A stretch of 25,978 bases of DNA, taken from contig JBFGCT010000040.1 of the NCBI GenBank assembly GCA_041581055.1, positions 1 through 25,978 of the forward strand. Direction: 5' to 3'. Source of the stretch: JBFGCT01 sp041581055. GTDB taxonomy: Bacteria; Actinomycetota; Acidimicrobiia; Acidimicrobiales; Ilumatobacteraceae. The notes below the pieces were generated by a model. The model was given only the letters and a program-made list of their open reading frames with translations. It had not been told where the DNA came from and ran no database searches. Position numbers and translations under genes: made by a program. Below, one piece after another: positions 14,345 to 21,578 of this stretch; the first letter of the stretch is position 1; each line of letters begins with the position of its first letter.

Positions 14345-14608
14345 GTGCTCGGCGCGGTCGTCGTCGCCGCCATCGTCGTCATCGTCGTGGTCGTGGCCCT
14401 GCTCATGTCGCGCCGGCGCGCCGACCCGGTCGACTCGTTCCGCCGCCAGATCGACGCGTTGTCGCCCGAGGCGCGACGTCCGACGATCAGCCAGGCCCAC
14501 GGGGCCGACGACGCGGCCCCCGACGAGGCGGTGGAGAACGGCGGCGCCGAGGGCGCCGGCGGCGACCCGGACGGACCGGGCGCAACGGGAGATCCCGATG
14601 GCCCGTGA
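14345..14608 (+). CDS. Small single-pass membrane protein
   Basis: This 87-residue protein has an N-terminal hydrophobic helix at about 2-21 (LGAVVVAAIVVIVVVVALLM), a positively charged stop (SRRR), a short helical segment (VDSFRRQIDALSPEARRPTI), and an acidic Gly/Pro-rich disordered tail with a repeated GDPDGP. Topology is probably N-out with the tail in the cytoplasm. GTG at 14345 directly follows the moaE stop (TGA-GTG), and its 3' end overlaps mreB by 11 nt, so it is translationally coupled on both sides. Similar short anchors occur near cell-shape genes in actinobacteria; a role in the MreB complex is only suggested by position. No family recognised. Confidence 0.65.
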   Translation: MLGAVVVAAIVVIVVVVALLMSRRRADPVDSFRRQIDALSPEARRPTISQAHGADDAAPDEAVENGGAEGAGGDPDGPGATGDPDGP

Positions 14609-15602
14609 CCTGGCGATCGACCTCGGCACGGCGAACACGCTGGTCTACATGAAGGGCCGCGGCATCGTCCTCAACGAGCCGTCCGTGATCGCCCTCAACC
14701 GCCAGACCGGCGAGGTGCTGGCGACCGGTCGCGAGGCGTGGCAGATGATCGGCCGGACCCCCGGCTACATCGTCGCCGTGCGGCCGCTGCGCGGCGGGGC
14801 GATCACCGACTTCGAGATCACCGAGCGGATGATCCGGCTGCTGCTCCAGCGCGTCGGCGTCAGCCGGTTCACCCGGCCGAAGGTCGTGATCTGCGTGCCG
14901 TCGGCGATCACCGAGGTCGAGCGGCGGGCGGTCACCGACGCCGCCCGGCGGGCGGGGGCGGCCGACGCCAACCTGATCGAGCAGCCGATGGCCGCGGCGA
15001 TCGGCGCCGACCTGCCGATCGACGAGCCGGTCGGGAACATGGTGATCGACATCGGCGGCGGCACGAGCGAGACGGCGGTGATCAGCCTCGGGGGCATCGT
15101 CGCCCTGGAGGCGGTGCGGGTCGGGTCGTTCGACTTCGACGCCGCGATCCAGAACTACGTCCGCCGCGAGCACGGCATCGCGATCGGCGAGCGCACCGCC
15201 GAGGAGATCAAGGTGGCGATCGGCTCAGCCGATCCGACGCACGACGAGAACCAGGCCGAGGTGCGCGGCCGCGACCTGATGACCGGCTTGCCGAAGACCG
15301 TGGTGTTGACGCCCGAGGAGGTCCGCTTCGCCATCGAGGACGTCGTCAGCTCGATCGTGTCGTCGGTGATCCGCTGCCTGTCGAAGGCGCCGCCCGAGCT
15401 CTCGCAGGACTTCCTCGTGCGCGGCATGTACCTCGTCGGCGGCGGCGGCCTGCTGCGTGGCCTGGCGGAGCGCATCGAGCGCGAGACCGAGGTGCCGGTG
15501 CGGATGTCGAACGTGCCGCTCGAGGCCGTGGTGCTCGGCGCCGGCCACGTCATCGAGCACTACGAGGCGCTCAAGGGGATGTTCATGGGGGCCCGTCGAT
15601 GA
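14598..15602 (+). CDS. mreB: Rod-shape-determining actin homologue MreB
   Basis: MreB forms membrane-associated filaments that organise lateral peptidoglycan synthesis. The 334-residue product has the actin-fold nucleotide motifs: phosphate-1 DLGTANTLVY at 8-17, the connect-1 segment EQPMAAAIGA near 129, phosphate-2 DIGGGTSE at 151-158, and the adenosine motif LVGGGGLLRGL near the C-terminus. Length is normal. ATG at 14598 has GGGAGA 5 nt upstream and overlaps the preceding small gene. No mreC, mreD, rodA or pbp2 follows, unlike the usual mre cluster; an RNB-domain nuclease gene lies downstream instead. The protein may be a lone MreB or one of several paralogues. Identity secure. Confidence 0.95.
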   Translation: MARDLAIDLGTANTLVYMKGRGIVLNEPSVIALNRQTGEVLATGREAWQMIGRTPGYIVAVRPLRGGAITDFEITERMIRLLLQRVGVSRFTRPKVVICVPSAITEVERRAVTDAARRAGAADANLIEQPMAAAIGADLPIDEPVGNMVIDIGGGTSETAVISLGGIVALEAVRVGSFDFDAAIQNYVRREHGIAIGERTAEEIKVAIGSADPTHDENQAEVRGRDLMTGLPKTVVLTPEEVRFAIEDVVSSIVSSVIRCLSKAPPELSQDFLVRGMYLVGGGGLLRGLAERIERETEVPVRMSNVPLEAVVLGAGHVIEHYEALKGMFMGARR

Positions 15603-15619
15603 TCCGCCGGGCGCGCTGA
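15599..15619 (+). CDS. Possible 6-residue mini-ORF between mreB and the RNB gene
   Basis: ATG at 15599 overlaps the mreB stop as ATGA and runs six sense codons to TGA 15617-15619, one base before GTG 15621. The following gene has no obvious ribosome site. It resembles the pstA-pstB bridge at 6013 but could be coincidence. Confidence 0.2.
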   Translation: MIRRAR

Positions 15620-15620
15620 C

Positions 15621-17018
15621 GTGCTGCTTCCGCACGCCCCCGACGACGTCAAGGCCGACTTTGTCGAGGGCTTCGCCGCCCTGCGCGCCGACTTCGATGT
15701 GCCCGGCGAGTTCCCCGCCGCCGTGCTCGACGCCGCCGCCGACGCGGCCGGCCGGCCGTTCGACCAGGGCAGCCACATCGACCGCACCGACGTCGAGTTC
15801 ATGACACTCGACCCGGCGAGCAGCACCGACCTCGACCAGGCGTTCGCCGTCGAGGACGCGGGTGACGACGTCGTGCTGCGCTATGCGATCGCCGACGTCG
15901 GGTGGTTCGTTCGAGACGGCGATCCGATCGATCGCGAGGCGTGGCGGCGGGGCGTGACCATCTACCTCCCCGACGGCCGGGCGAGCCTGCATCCGCCGCG
16001 CCTCGCGGAGGGCGCGGCGAGCTTGCTGCCCGACGGGCCCCGCCCGGCCGTCGTCTTCGTCGTGCGGGTCGACGGCGAGGGGCTGGTGCGGTTGGACGGC
16101 GTCGAGCGGGCGATCGTCCGCAGCCGGGCGAAGCTCGCCTACTCGACGGTCACCGCCGACGATCTGCCGGACGCGTTCCCCGAGCTGTCCCGCCGCATCG
16201 TGGCTGCCGAGCGCGCCCGCGGCGCCGACCGCATCGACTTCCCCGAGCAGGAGGTCGTCCGCTCGCCGGCCGGGTACGCGCTGCGCTTCCGCCCGCGCAA
16301 CGAGGCCGAGGGGCAGAACGCGGCGATGTCGCTGGCGACCAACATGGCGGTCGCCGACGCGCTGTTCGCCGCCGGGACCGGGCTGTTCCGCACGATGCCG
16401 GGGCTCGACGACCGCCACGTCACACGGCTCCGGCACACGGCGCGCGCGTTCGGGCTCGAGTGGCCGCGCGACCACCCGCTGTCGGCGTTCGAGAAGTCCC
16501 TCCCGCGCGACGACCCGCGGACGGCGGCGTTCCAGCTGGCGATCCGGCGGGCCGCCGGCGGCGCCTCGTACGAGCCGTTCGCGGAGGGGACGCGGCCGTG
16601 GCACTCGGCGGTCGCCGCGACCTACTGCCACGCGACGGCGCCGCTGCGGCGCCTCGCCGATCGCTACGTCATCGAGGCCGCGCTGTCGATCGCCAACGGC
16701 GAACCCGTGTCCGAGGCCGTCGAGGCGGCGTTCGTCGAGCTCCCCGAGGCGATGCAGCGGGCGGCGAGCCGGGCCAACGGGGTCGAGCGGGCGGCGATCG
16801 ACCTCGTCGAGTCGATCGTGTTGCAGGGGCACGAGGGCGAGGTGTTCGAGGCGGTGGTGACCGACGAGGACGACCGTGGCGTGCGCATCCAGGTGTGCGA
16901 GCCCGCCGTCGTCGCCCGCGTCGCGGCCCGCCGCGTCGACCCCGGCGACGACATCGAGGTCAAGCTGACCGCGACCGACCCGAACCAGCGCCGCGTCGAG
17001 TTCGAGCGCGTCGGGTAG
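15621..17018 (+). CDS. RNB-domain (RNase II/R family) 3'-5' exoribonuclease
   Basis: The 465-residue protein consists mainly of an RNB catalytic domain. The Asp cluster that binds magnesium reads LDPASSTDLDQAF, with D64, D70 and D72; Gln occupies the fourth position, a variant I recall as common in actinobacterial RNB proteins. The RNA-anchoring segment ATAPLRRLADRYV is present near residue 340. A short C-terminal beta-rich region (about 400-465) could be an S1-like OB fold, while the N-terminal cold-shock domains of classic RNase R are missing, making it shorter than E. coli RNase II (644) or RNase R (813). It probably degrades mRNA or trims stable RNA. GTG at 15621 lies 18 nt after the mreB stop. 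Family assignment is secure. Confidence 0.88.
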   Translation: MLLPHAPDDVKADFVEGFAALRADFDVPGEFPAAVLDAAADAAGRPFDQGSHIDRTDVEFMTLDPASSTDLDQAFAVEDAGDDVVLRYAIADVGWFVRDGDPIDREAWRRGVTIYLPDGRASLHPPRLAEGAASLLPDGPRPAVVFVVRVDGEGLVRLDGVERAIVRSRAKLAYSTVTADDLPDAFPELSRRIVAAERARGADRIDFPEQEVVRSPAGYALRFRPRNEAEGQNAAMSLATNMAVADALFAAGTGLFRTMPGLDDRHVTRLRHTARAFGLEWPRDHPLSAFEKSLPRDDPRTAAFQLAIRRAAGGASYEPFAEGTRPWHSAVAATYCHATAPLRRLADRYVIEAALSIANGEPVSEAVEAAFVELPEAMQRAASRANGVERAAIDLVESIVLQGHEGEVFEAVVTDEDDRGVRIQVCEPAVVARVAARRVDPGDDIEVKLTATDPNQRRVEFERVG

Positions 17019-17049
17019 CGCCGGCCAGGTCGACCTGCCCACGGTCGCC

Positions 17050-17070
17050 GGGGCCGGCGGGGCCGGCCCC
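17050..17070. terminator. Perfect 9-bp hairpin between convergent genes
   Basis: GGGGCCGGC (17050-17058) and GCCGGCCCC (17062-17070) pair perfectly around a GGG loop. The hairpin sits 31 nt after the RNB gene stop and 4 nt after the stop of the opposite-strand gene, a good position for a bidirectional terminator. No T-tract follows, as is often the case in GC-rich actinobacteria. Confidence 0.6.
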
Positions 17071-17074
17071 GGGG

Positions 17075-18967
17075 TCAGTGGTTGACGCAGATGGCGATCC
17101 GGTCGTCGAGCGTGGCCGACGAAGGACGGCCGTAGCCATGCGTGATGTTGAGCACCACGCGGAGCCACACGATGAACGCACATTCGACCATTGCGCTCGT
17201 GCTGAACGGATGCCCCCCGGCCGGCGACACCGCCTCCCCGCCGGACACGGTGGCCGTGTGCGCCGGTGGCAACGGCGCGTTGCCCTCGAAGGAGACCGAG
17301 GCCGACTTGAGGTGCGGGTTGTACACGGTGTACAGCGCGTGCAGTTGGGCGTCGATCTGCTTGCAGCCGCTGCCCGCGCCCTGCAGCTCGGCGACGTCGA
17401 GCATGACGACGGCCGGGAGCGAGGGCTCGTTGACGTTCCAGCTCGGATGGCGGCGCTGCTTGTAGGTCGTGTTGGTGATGACGATCTTGGCCAGTTCGTC
17501 GCTGCGGGCGTTGCCGCCGCCCACGTCCTGCGACTCGAACACGAGCTGGTACGTGCGGACCCGCGACTTCTGGCTCGCCGCCAGCCCATTGCCCGCCTGG
17601 TGCACCGTCGGCACGACGAGGTCGAAGAGCTCATCGATGATCCCCGTCGTCTTCATCGTGATCAGCCGGCCGGTGCTCCGCACGAACTTGCCCGAGCCCG
17701 TGGTGTTGGTGAACGGATCGCCCTTGTCGTTCTCGGTCGGCACCTCGATCCAGCCGCCGGGCTTGACGGTCACGTTGTGCGCCGCCGCCGAATGATTGAC
17801 GTAGTACGACTCCGAGACCAACTGGAGCGCCGAGCCGACGAGCGTGTAGTACTGCAGGCTGCCGATGCGCGACGGCGCGATCATGTCCTTCTCGACGTTC
17901 TTGAGCGGCCCGTACGCGCTGGTCGCCGGATTGAACTCCGCATACCGGAACCGGTACTCCTTCGGCGTCGCGCCGCCGTTCGGCAGGGTTCCGATCAGGT
18001 CGATGTTCCCGGTGAAGGCCAGCGGGTCGGCGTCGACGGCATACCCGTCGTCGTTGATCTTCTTCTCGCCCGGCGCCGCTTGCACTTTCGGCAACGCGTA
18101 CTTGCCCACGTGATCGAACTGCGGCTCGGCGGGGTCGGACTCTGGCGGCGGCACATCCTCCGGGTCGACGAGGAGGCAGAGGTCCTCGCAGAAGCACGGC
18201 CCGACGTTCTCGCGGTCGTTGTGGCGGCCGCGCGAGCGATTCTCGACGAGCAACGGGGTGCCTCCCGACGACTCCACGCGGAAGTAGACGTCCGGGCCGT
18301 CGCGCATCTCCCACGAGATCCAGGGGAGAGGCGTCCGTCTGAAGGTCTGCCGCGTGTAGTAGATCCGGTAGCGCCCGTTTGCGTCGGTCATCGCCGAGCC
18401 CAGCGGATCGTCCTGGATCCAGTCGGTGTCGAAAGCGCGAACGCGGAGCCTGGGGAGCGGGGCCTGCGTCTCGCAGTTGACGACGCGCCCGCAGATCACC
18501 CAGACGCCGAGGCGCGCCCGCACGGCGCACCAGAACTTCGCCGAGATCTCGTGGTTGAAGGCGGCTTCCCATCCGCTTTCGCGCTCTTCCCACCGCGGGA
18601 GGAGCGTCGTGATGGAGAACTGAACGGGGGAGATCGTCGCACGCGCCTCCTCCGCGCCCGGGATCGTGTTCGCGAACACGTCGACCCAGATGTACTGGTC
18701 CTCGTCCTCCCGGTTGTAGTCCGCGTCCTCGTCGAAGACCACGTCGTAGCGCCCGTTGGCGTCGATCTCGCCGGCGCCGAGCGGCTTCCCGCGGCCCTCG
18801 AGATCCTCGTCGCTGAGAAGGTGATAGGTCTCCTTCTCCCGCGCGCTCGCATCGGTCCCGGCGCGCACGCCCACCGCCCGGTAGACCCGAACGGTCATCC
18901 CCGACAGCGGCTCGACGCACTCGCGGCACAGAAACCCGTGCAGAAACCCTTTGATCGTGTAGCTCAT
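17075..18967 (-). CDS. Unrecognised 630-residue protein with two transthyretin/carboxypeptidase-regulatory-like segments
   Basis: I do not recognise the full-length family. Two N-terminal segments look like beta-sandwich domains of the transthyretin or CarboxypepD_reg type: about residues 4-125 (GFLHGFLCRECVEPLSGMTV and later IDANGRYDVVF) and about 155-270 (ICGRVVNCETQAPLPRLRVRAF and later TDANGRYRIYY). Both have the same GR-x-Y strand after D-A-N. C14/C17 and C258/C260/C264 form pairs that might bind metal or form disulfides. The remaining about 350 residues are Thr/Asn/Gly-rich with beta character and no signal peptide or membrane helix, suggesting a large structural or exported-by-other-means protein. 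ATG at 18967 has a strong GGAGGGG site. Upstream is a locally A+T-rich leader. Possible recent transfer is inference. Confidence 0.75.
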   Translation of the reverse strand: MSYTIKGFLHGFLCRECVEPLSGMTVRVYRAVGVRAGTDASAREKETYHLLSDEDLEGRGKPLGAGEIDANGRYDVVFDEDADYNREDEDQYIWVDVFANTIPGAEEARATISPVQFSITTLLPRWEERESGWEAAFNHEISAKFWCAVRARLGVWVICGRVVNCETQAPLPRLRVRAFDTDWIQDDPLGSAMTDANGRYRIYYTRQTFRRTPLPWISWEMRDGPDVYFRVESSGGTPLLVENRSRGRHNDRENVGPCFCEDLCLLVDPEDVPPPESDPAEPQFDHVGKYALPKVQAAPGEKKINDDGYAVDADPLAFTGNIDLIGTLPNGGATPKEYRFRYAEFNPATSAYGPLKNVEKDMIAPSRIGSLQYYTLVGSALQLVSESYYVNHSAAAHNVTVKPGGWIEVPTENDKGDPFTNTTGSGKFVRSTGRLITMKTTGIIDELFDLVVPTVHQAGNGLAASQKSRVRTYQLVFESQDVGGGNARSDELAKIVITNTTYKQRRHPSWNVNEPSLPAVVMLDVAELQGAGSGCKQIDAQLHALYTVYNPHLKSASVSFEGNAPLPPAHTATVSGGEAVSPAGGHPFSTSAMVECAFIVWLRVVLNITHGYGRPSSATLDDRIAICVNH

Positions 18968-19097
18968 GACACCCCTCCGATTGCATTGACATTTGCTGTT
19001 ACATCAGAGAGGAGCGTCGATGCGTTGGCGAGATACATCGGCACCGTCGACACAGCACCGGAAGCGGGCCGACGATGGGCGGAACGCGCGAGGCGGC
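18968..19097. other. A+T-richer leader between the sugar dehydrogenase gene and the 630-residue gene
   Basis: This 130-bp gap is clearly less GC-rich than its surroundings near 18980-19010, on the minus-strand approach to the 630-residue gene. It contains GGAGGGG as ribosome site and a TGTAACAG stretch that could hold a -10 element, but no convincing -35 partner. The downstream gene may therefore have its own promoter. Confidence 0.35.
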
Positions 19098-20480
19098 CTA
19101 CGCGTCGGCGAAGCGGGCGACGGTGCCGTCGCTCGACACGGCGAACAGCTCGCCGTTCGGTCCGCGGGCGACCGACGTGAGCGCCGGGAGCAGACCGAGC
19201 TCGACGACGACCGGGGCGCCGGCCGCCGACGTCGTGTCGTAGCCCCAGATCGTCCCGCTGCAGTAGTCGCCGTAGACGTACCACCCGTCGAGGTTCGTGA
19301 CGCGCGACCCGCGCACGACCGTGCCGCCGCTCACCGAGCAGTTGCCGTCGACGTGGGAGTACACGATGACCGGCGGCGTGTGACCGGTGGGATCCTGGTC
19401 GTCGTTGAACGGCGCGTCGGCTTCGAAGGCGCTCCACCCGAAGCTCAGGCCGCGACCGGCGTCGCGCCCGCCGTCCGCCGCCGCGCGGTTGACCTCCTCG
19501 AACTCGTTCTGGCCGACGTCGGCGATCCACAGGTCGCCGGTCGCCGCGTCGAACGAGACGCGCCACGGATTGCGCAGGCCCAGCGACCAGATCGTCGGAT
19601 CGGCCCCGTCGACGCCGACGAACGGGTTGTCGGCGGGGACGACGAACGGCTCGTCGCCGAACTCGAGCGGGTCGATGCGCAGCAGCTTGCCGAGCCGGGT
19701 GCCGAGGTCGAGCCCGGCGCGCAGCGGGTCGGCCGCCGCCCCGCCGTCCCCGAGCCCGATGTAGAGCATCCCGTCTGGACCGAACACGAGGGCGCCGCCG
19801 TTGTGGTTGGGAAACGGCTGCGCGACCGTCATCACCTGACGGAACGAGCCCGGGTCGAAGGCGGCCGACACCGGGTCGACGGCGAACTCGGCGATGACGG
19901 TGTCGCCGTCTTGGTCGATGTAGTTGACGTACGCGAGATCGCGCTCGGGGTGGAAGGCCAGCCCGAGCAGGCCCTGCTCGCCGCTCGCCTCGGTCCGCTC
20001 GGTCACGTCGAGCACCGGTGTCGCCGACTCGTCGTCGACGGCGAGCACGCGGCCGGCCTGCTCGACGACGAACAGCCGGGGGTCGAGCGGGCGCACGGCG
20101 ACGCCGACCGGCGCGTCGAACGCCCCGATGTCGATCAACTGGACGGCGGGGATCGGCAGCGGACCAGCCGGGAGGGTCGTGGACGGGCCGCCCTCGCCGG
20201 CCGCAGACGGCGGGGCGGTGGGCAGGTCGGCCTCGGCGGAGGGGACCAGCGACGTCGTCGACCCCGTGCCGTCCGCCGACCCGGGGGCCGGCTCGCCGTC
20301 GCCCGCCGACGGGATCGTGCCGAAGCTCGCGTCGGGCGCCGCCCGATCGGTGGGCGCCGACGCCGGATCGGTGGGCGCCGACGCCGGATCGTCGCCGCTC
20401 GACGAGGCCCCGCAGGCGGCGAGCGCCACGAGCGCGACGGGGGCGATGAGGGCGAGCGTCCGCGTCGCTGTTCGTCGCAT
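19098..20480 (-). CDS. PQQ-dependent sugar dehydrogenase-like (GSDH/sorbosone family) lipoprotein
   Basis: The 460-residue preprotein has a basic start (MRRTATR), a hydrophobic segment and lipobox LAAC with C23, so it is anchored outside the membrane. A low-complexity Ala/Pro/Ser/Asp linker follows to about residue 110. The rest is a six-bladed beta-propeller of the glucose/sorbosone dehydrogenase family, with VGVAVRPLDPRLFVVEQAGRVLAV, GEQGLLGLAFHPE, NHNGGALVFGPDGMLYIGLGDGG, SLGLRNPWRVSFD and LWIADVGQNEFEEVN. Relatives oxidise aldoses using PQQ and calcium, although many environmental members are untested. ATG 20480 lies 5 nt after the tesB stop, so the two are probably co-transcribed. Family secure, substrate unknown. 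Confidence 0.88.
   Translation of the reverse strand: MRRTATRTLALIAPVALVALAACGASSSGDDPASAPTDPASAPTDRAAPDASFGTIPSAGDGEPAPGSADGTGSTTSLVPSAEADLPTAPPSAAGEGGPSTTLPAGPLPIPAVQLIDIGAFDAPVGVAVRPLDPRLFVVEQAGRVLAVDDESATPVLDVTERTEASGEQGLLGLAFHPERDLAYVNYIDQDGDTVIAEFAVDPVSAAFDPGSFRQVMTVAQPFPNHNGGALVFGPDGMLYIGLGDGGAAADPLRAGLDLGTRLGKLLRIDPLEFGDEPFVVPADNPFVGVDGADPTIWSLGLRNPWRVSFDAATGDLWIADVGQNEFEEVNRAAADGGRDAGRGLSFGWSAFEADAPFNDDQDPTGHTPPVIVYSHVDGNCSVSGGTVVRGSRVTNLDGWYVYGDYCSGTIWGYDTTSAAGAPVVVELGLLPALTSVARGPNGELFAVSSDGTVARFADA
20345..20386. repeat. 21-bp tandem repeat, two copies, in the lipoprotein linker
   Basis: Two identical 21-bp units (20345-20365 and 20366-20386), plus a 5-bp start of a third, encode the repeated DPASAPT of the lipoprotein linker. 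The number of copies may vary between strains by slippage without frame change. Confidence 0.8.
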
Positions 20481-20485
20481 GCCGG

Positions 20486-21397
20486 TCAGCGCCCGACCCG
20501 GGCGAGCCCTTCCTGGACGACGCTGACCGCGAGCTCGCCGTCGGCGGTGAAGATCGCCCCGCCCGCCAACCCGCGCGCCGAGCCCGTCGAGATCGCCCGC
20601 TGCTGGTACAGCAGCCACTCGTCGGCCCGGAACGGGCGGTGGAACCACATCGCGTGGTCGAGGCTCGCCATCTGGACGTCGGGGCTCTCCCACGACATGG
20701 CGAACGGCAGCAAGGTCGTGTCGAGCAGCGTCATGTCGCTGGCGTAGGTGACGACGCAGGCGTGCAGCACCGGGTCGTCGGAGAGCCGGCCGTCGGCGCG
20801 CAGCCACACCTGTTGCCCGGTCGCCGGCTGCTGCTCGCCGCTGAACGGGTCGCGGTCGACGTAGCGCACGTCGATCGGCCGCGGCCGTCGATACCAGTCG
20901 CCGAGCCGCTCGGCGTGCGGGGCCATCCGGGTGTGAAAGTCGGGGAGCGACTCCGGCGCGGCGAGCCCGGTCGGCATCTCGATCTGATGATTCGGCCCCG
21001 GCTCGTCGTCGTGGAAGCTCGCCTGGAGGTTGAAGATCGCCTTGCCGTGCTGGATGGCGACGACCCGCCGCGTGCCGAAGCTCCGCCCGTCACGCAGCCG
21101 GTCGACCTCGTAGAGGATCGGGATCGTCGGGTCGCCGGGGCGGATGAAGTAGGCGTGCAGCGAGTGGACGTGGCGGCCCGGCTCGTCGATCGTGCGGGCC
21201 GCGGCGACGAGGGCCTGCCCGGCGACCTGGCCGCCGAAGACGCGCTGGCGGTCCTCGTCGGTGGAGTACCCGCGGAAGATGTTGACCTCGATCGCCTCGA
21301 GGTCGAGCAGCGCGACGAGCTGATCGAGCGCCTCCTGGTCGGATCGGGCGGGTTCGGGCGAGCGGGCGGCGGGGCCGGCGTCGGGGAGGCTGTCCAT
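20486..21397 (-). CDS. tesB: Acyl-CoA thioesterase II
   Basis: TesB hydrolyses medium- and long-chain acyl-CoA to free acid and CoA. The 303-residue protein has the double hot-dog fold signatures FGGQVAGQALVAAART near 54-68, HSLHAYFIRPGD, and SLDHAMWFHRPFRADEWLLY near 245-264. The catalytic residues match those of the E. coli enzyme: D221 (in YASDMTLLD), S245 in place of Thr228, and Q295 (in VVQEGLAR). Length is normal apart from a roughly 20-residue N-terminal lead. ATG 21397 has no ribosome site. It is divergent from the methyltransferase unit, and the sugar dehydrogenase gene starts 5 nt beyond its stop. Secure. Confidence 0.94.
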   Translation of the reverse strand: MDSLPDAGPAARSPEPARSDQEALDQLVALLDLEAIEVNIFRGYSTDEDRQRVFGGQVAGQALVAAARTIDEPGRHVHSLHAYFIRPGDPTIPILYEVDRLRDGRSFGTRRVVAIQHGKAIFNLQASFHDDEPGPNHQIEMPTGLAAPESLPDFHTRMAPHAERLGDWYRRPRPIDVRYVDRDPFSGEQQPATGQQVWLRADGRLSDDPVLHACVVTYASDMTLLDTTLLPFAMSWESPDVQMASLDHAMWFHRPFRADEWLLYQQRAISTGSARGLAGGAIFTADGELAVSVVQEGLARVGR

Positions 21398-21494
21398 GTC
21401 CGGCTCATGATGTCACGCGGCCGGCGGAAACGGCATGCGCGGTCATGGCGCGGCCACGGCCGGTCCGGCTGGCGTCGGCCGTCCGCGGGGCGCG

Positions 21495-21500
21495 TACAGT
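21495..21500 (+). promoter_or_regulatory. Candidate -10 hexamer (TACAGT) upstream of the methyltransferase unit
   Basis: TACAGT fits TANNNT and ends 6 nt before ATG 21507, which opens a mini-ORF leading into the methyltransferase gene. No Shine-Dalgarno sequence lies between. Confidence 0.5.
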
Positions 21501-21506
21501 CGGCCC

Positions 21507-21578
21507 ATGCTCGACCTGAGGCCCGGCCCCACACGGCCCCGGCGCCCGGACACCATGACCCGGTGGGACCGTCGGTGA
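21507..21578 (+). CDS. Leaderless 23-residue mini-ORF, rich in Pro and Arg
   Basis: ATG 21507 sits 6 nt after TACAGT. The frame encodes 23 residues, of which 8 are Arg and 5 Pro, and ends at TGA 21576-21578, overlapping the GTG (21575) of the methyltransferase as GTGA. The main gene has no ribosome site. Pro- and Arg-rich leaders slow ribosomes, so this could tune expression of the methyltransferase by coupling or attenuation. An alternative is a frameshift that once joined the two frames. Geometry is observed; function is inference. Confidence 0.45.
   Translation: MLDLRPGPTRPRRPDTMTRWDRR

Noticed and set aside
14867..14880. GTTCACCC-type words inside genes (14867, about 3728, about 4858) as extra PHO boxes
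   Set aside because: They are single copies within coding sequence (Phe-Thr codons), lacking the tandem 11-bp arrangement.
18986..18991. Perfect TTGACA on the plus strand as a promoter
   Set aside because: No -10 hexamer is found 16-18 bp downstream and no plus-strand gene follows.
15902..19180. Plus-strand open frame of 1092 codons
   Set aside because: It runs out of frame through the RNB gene and antisense through the 630-residue gene, with Arg-rich composition and no start context.
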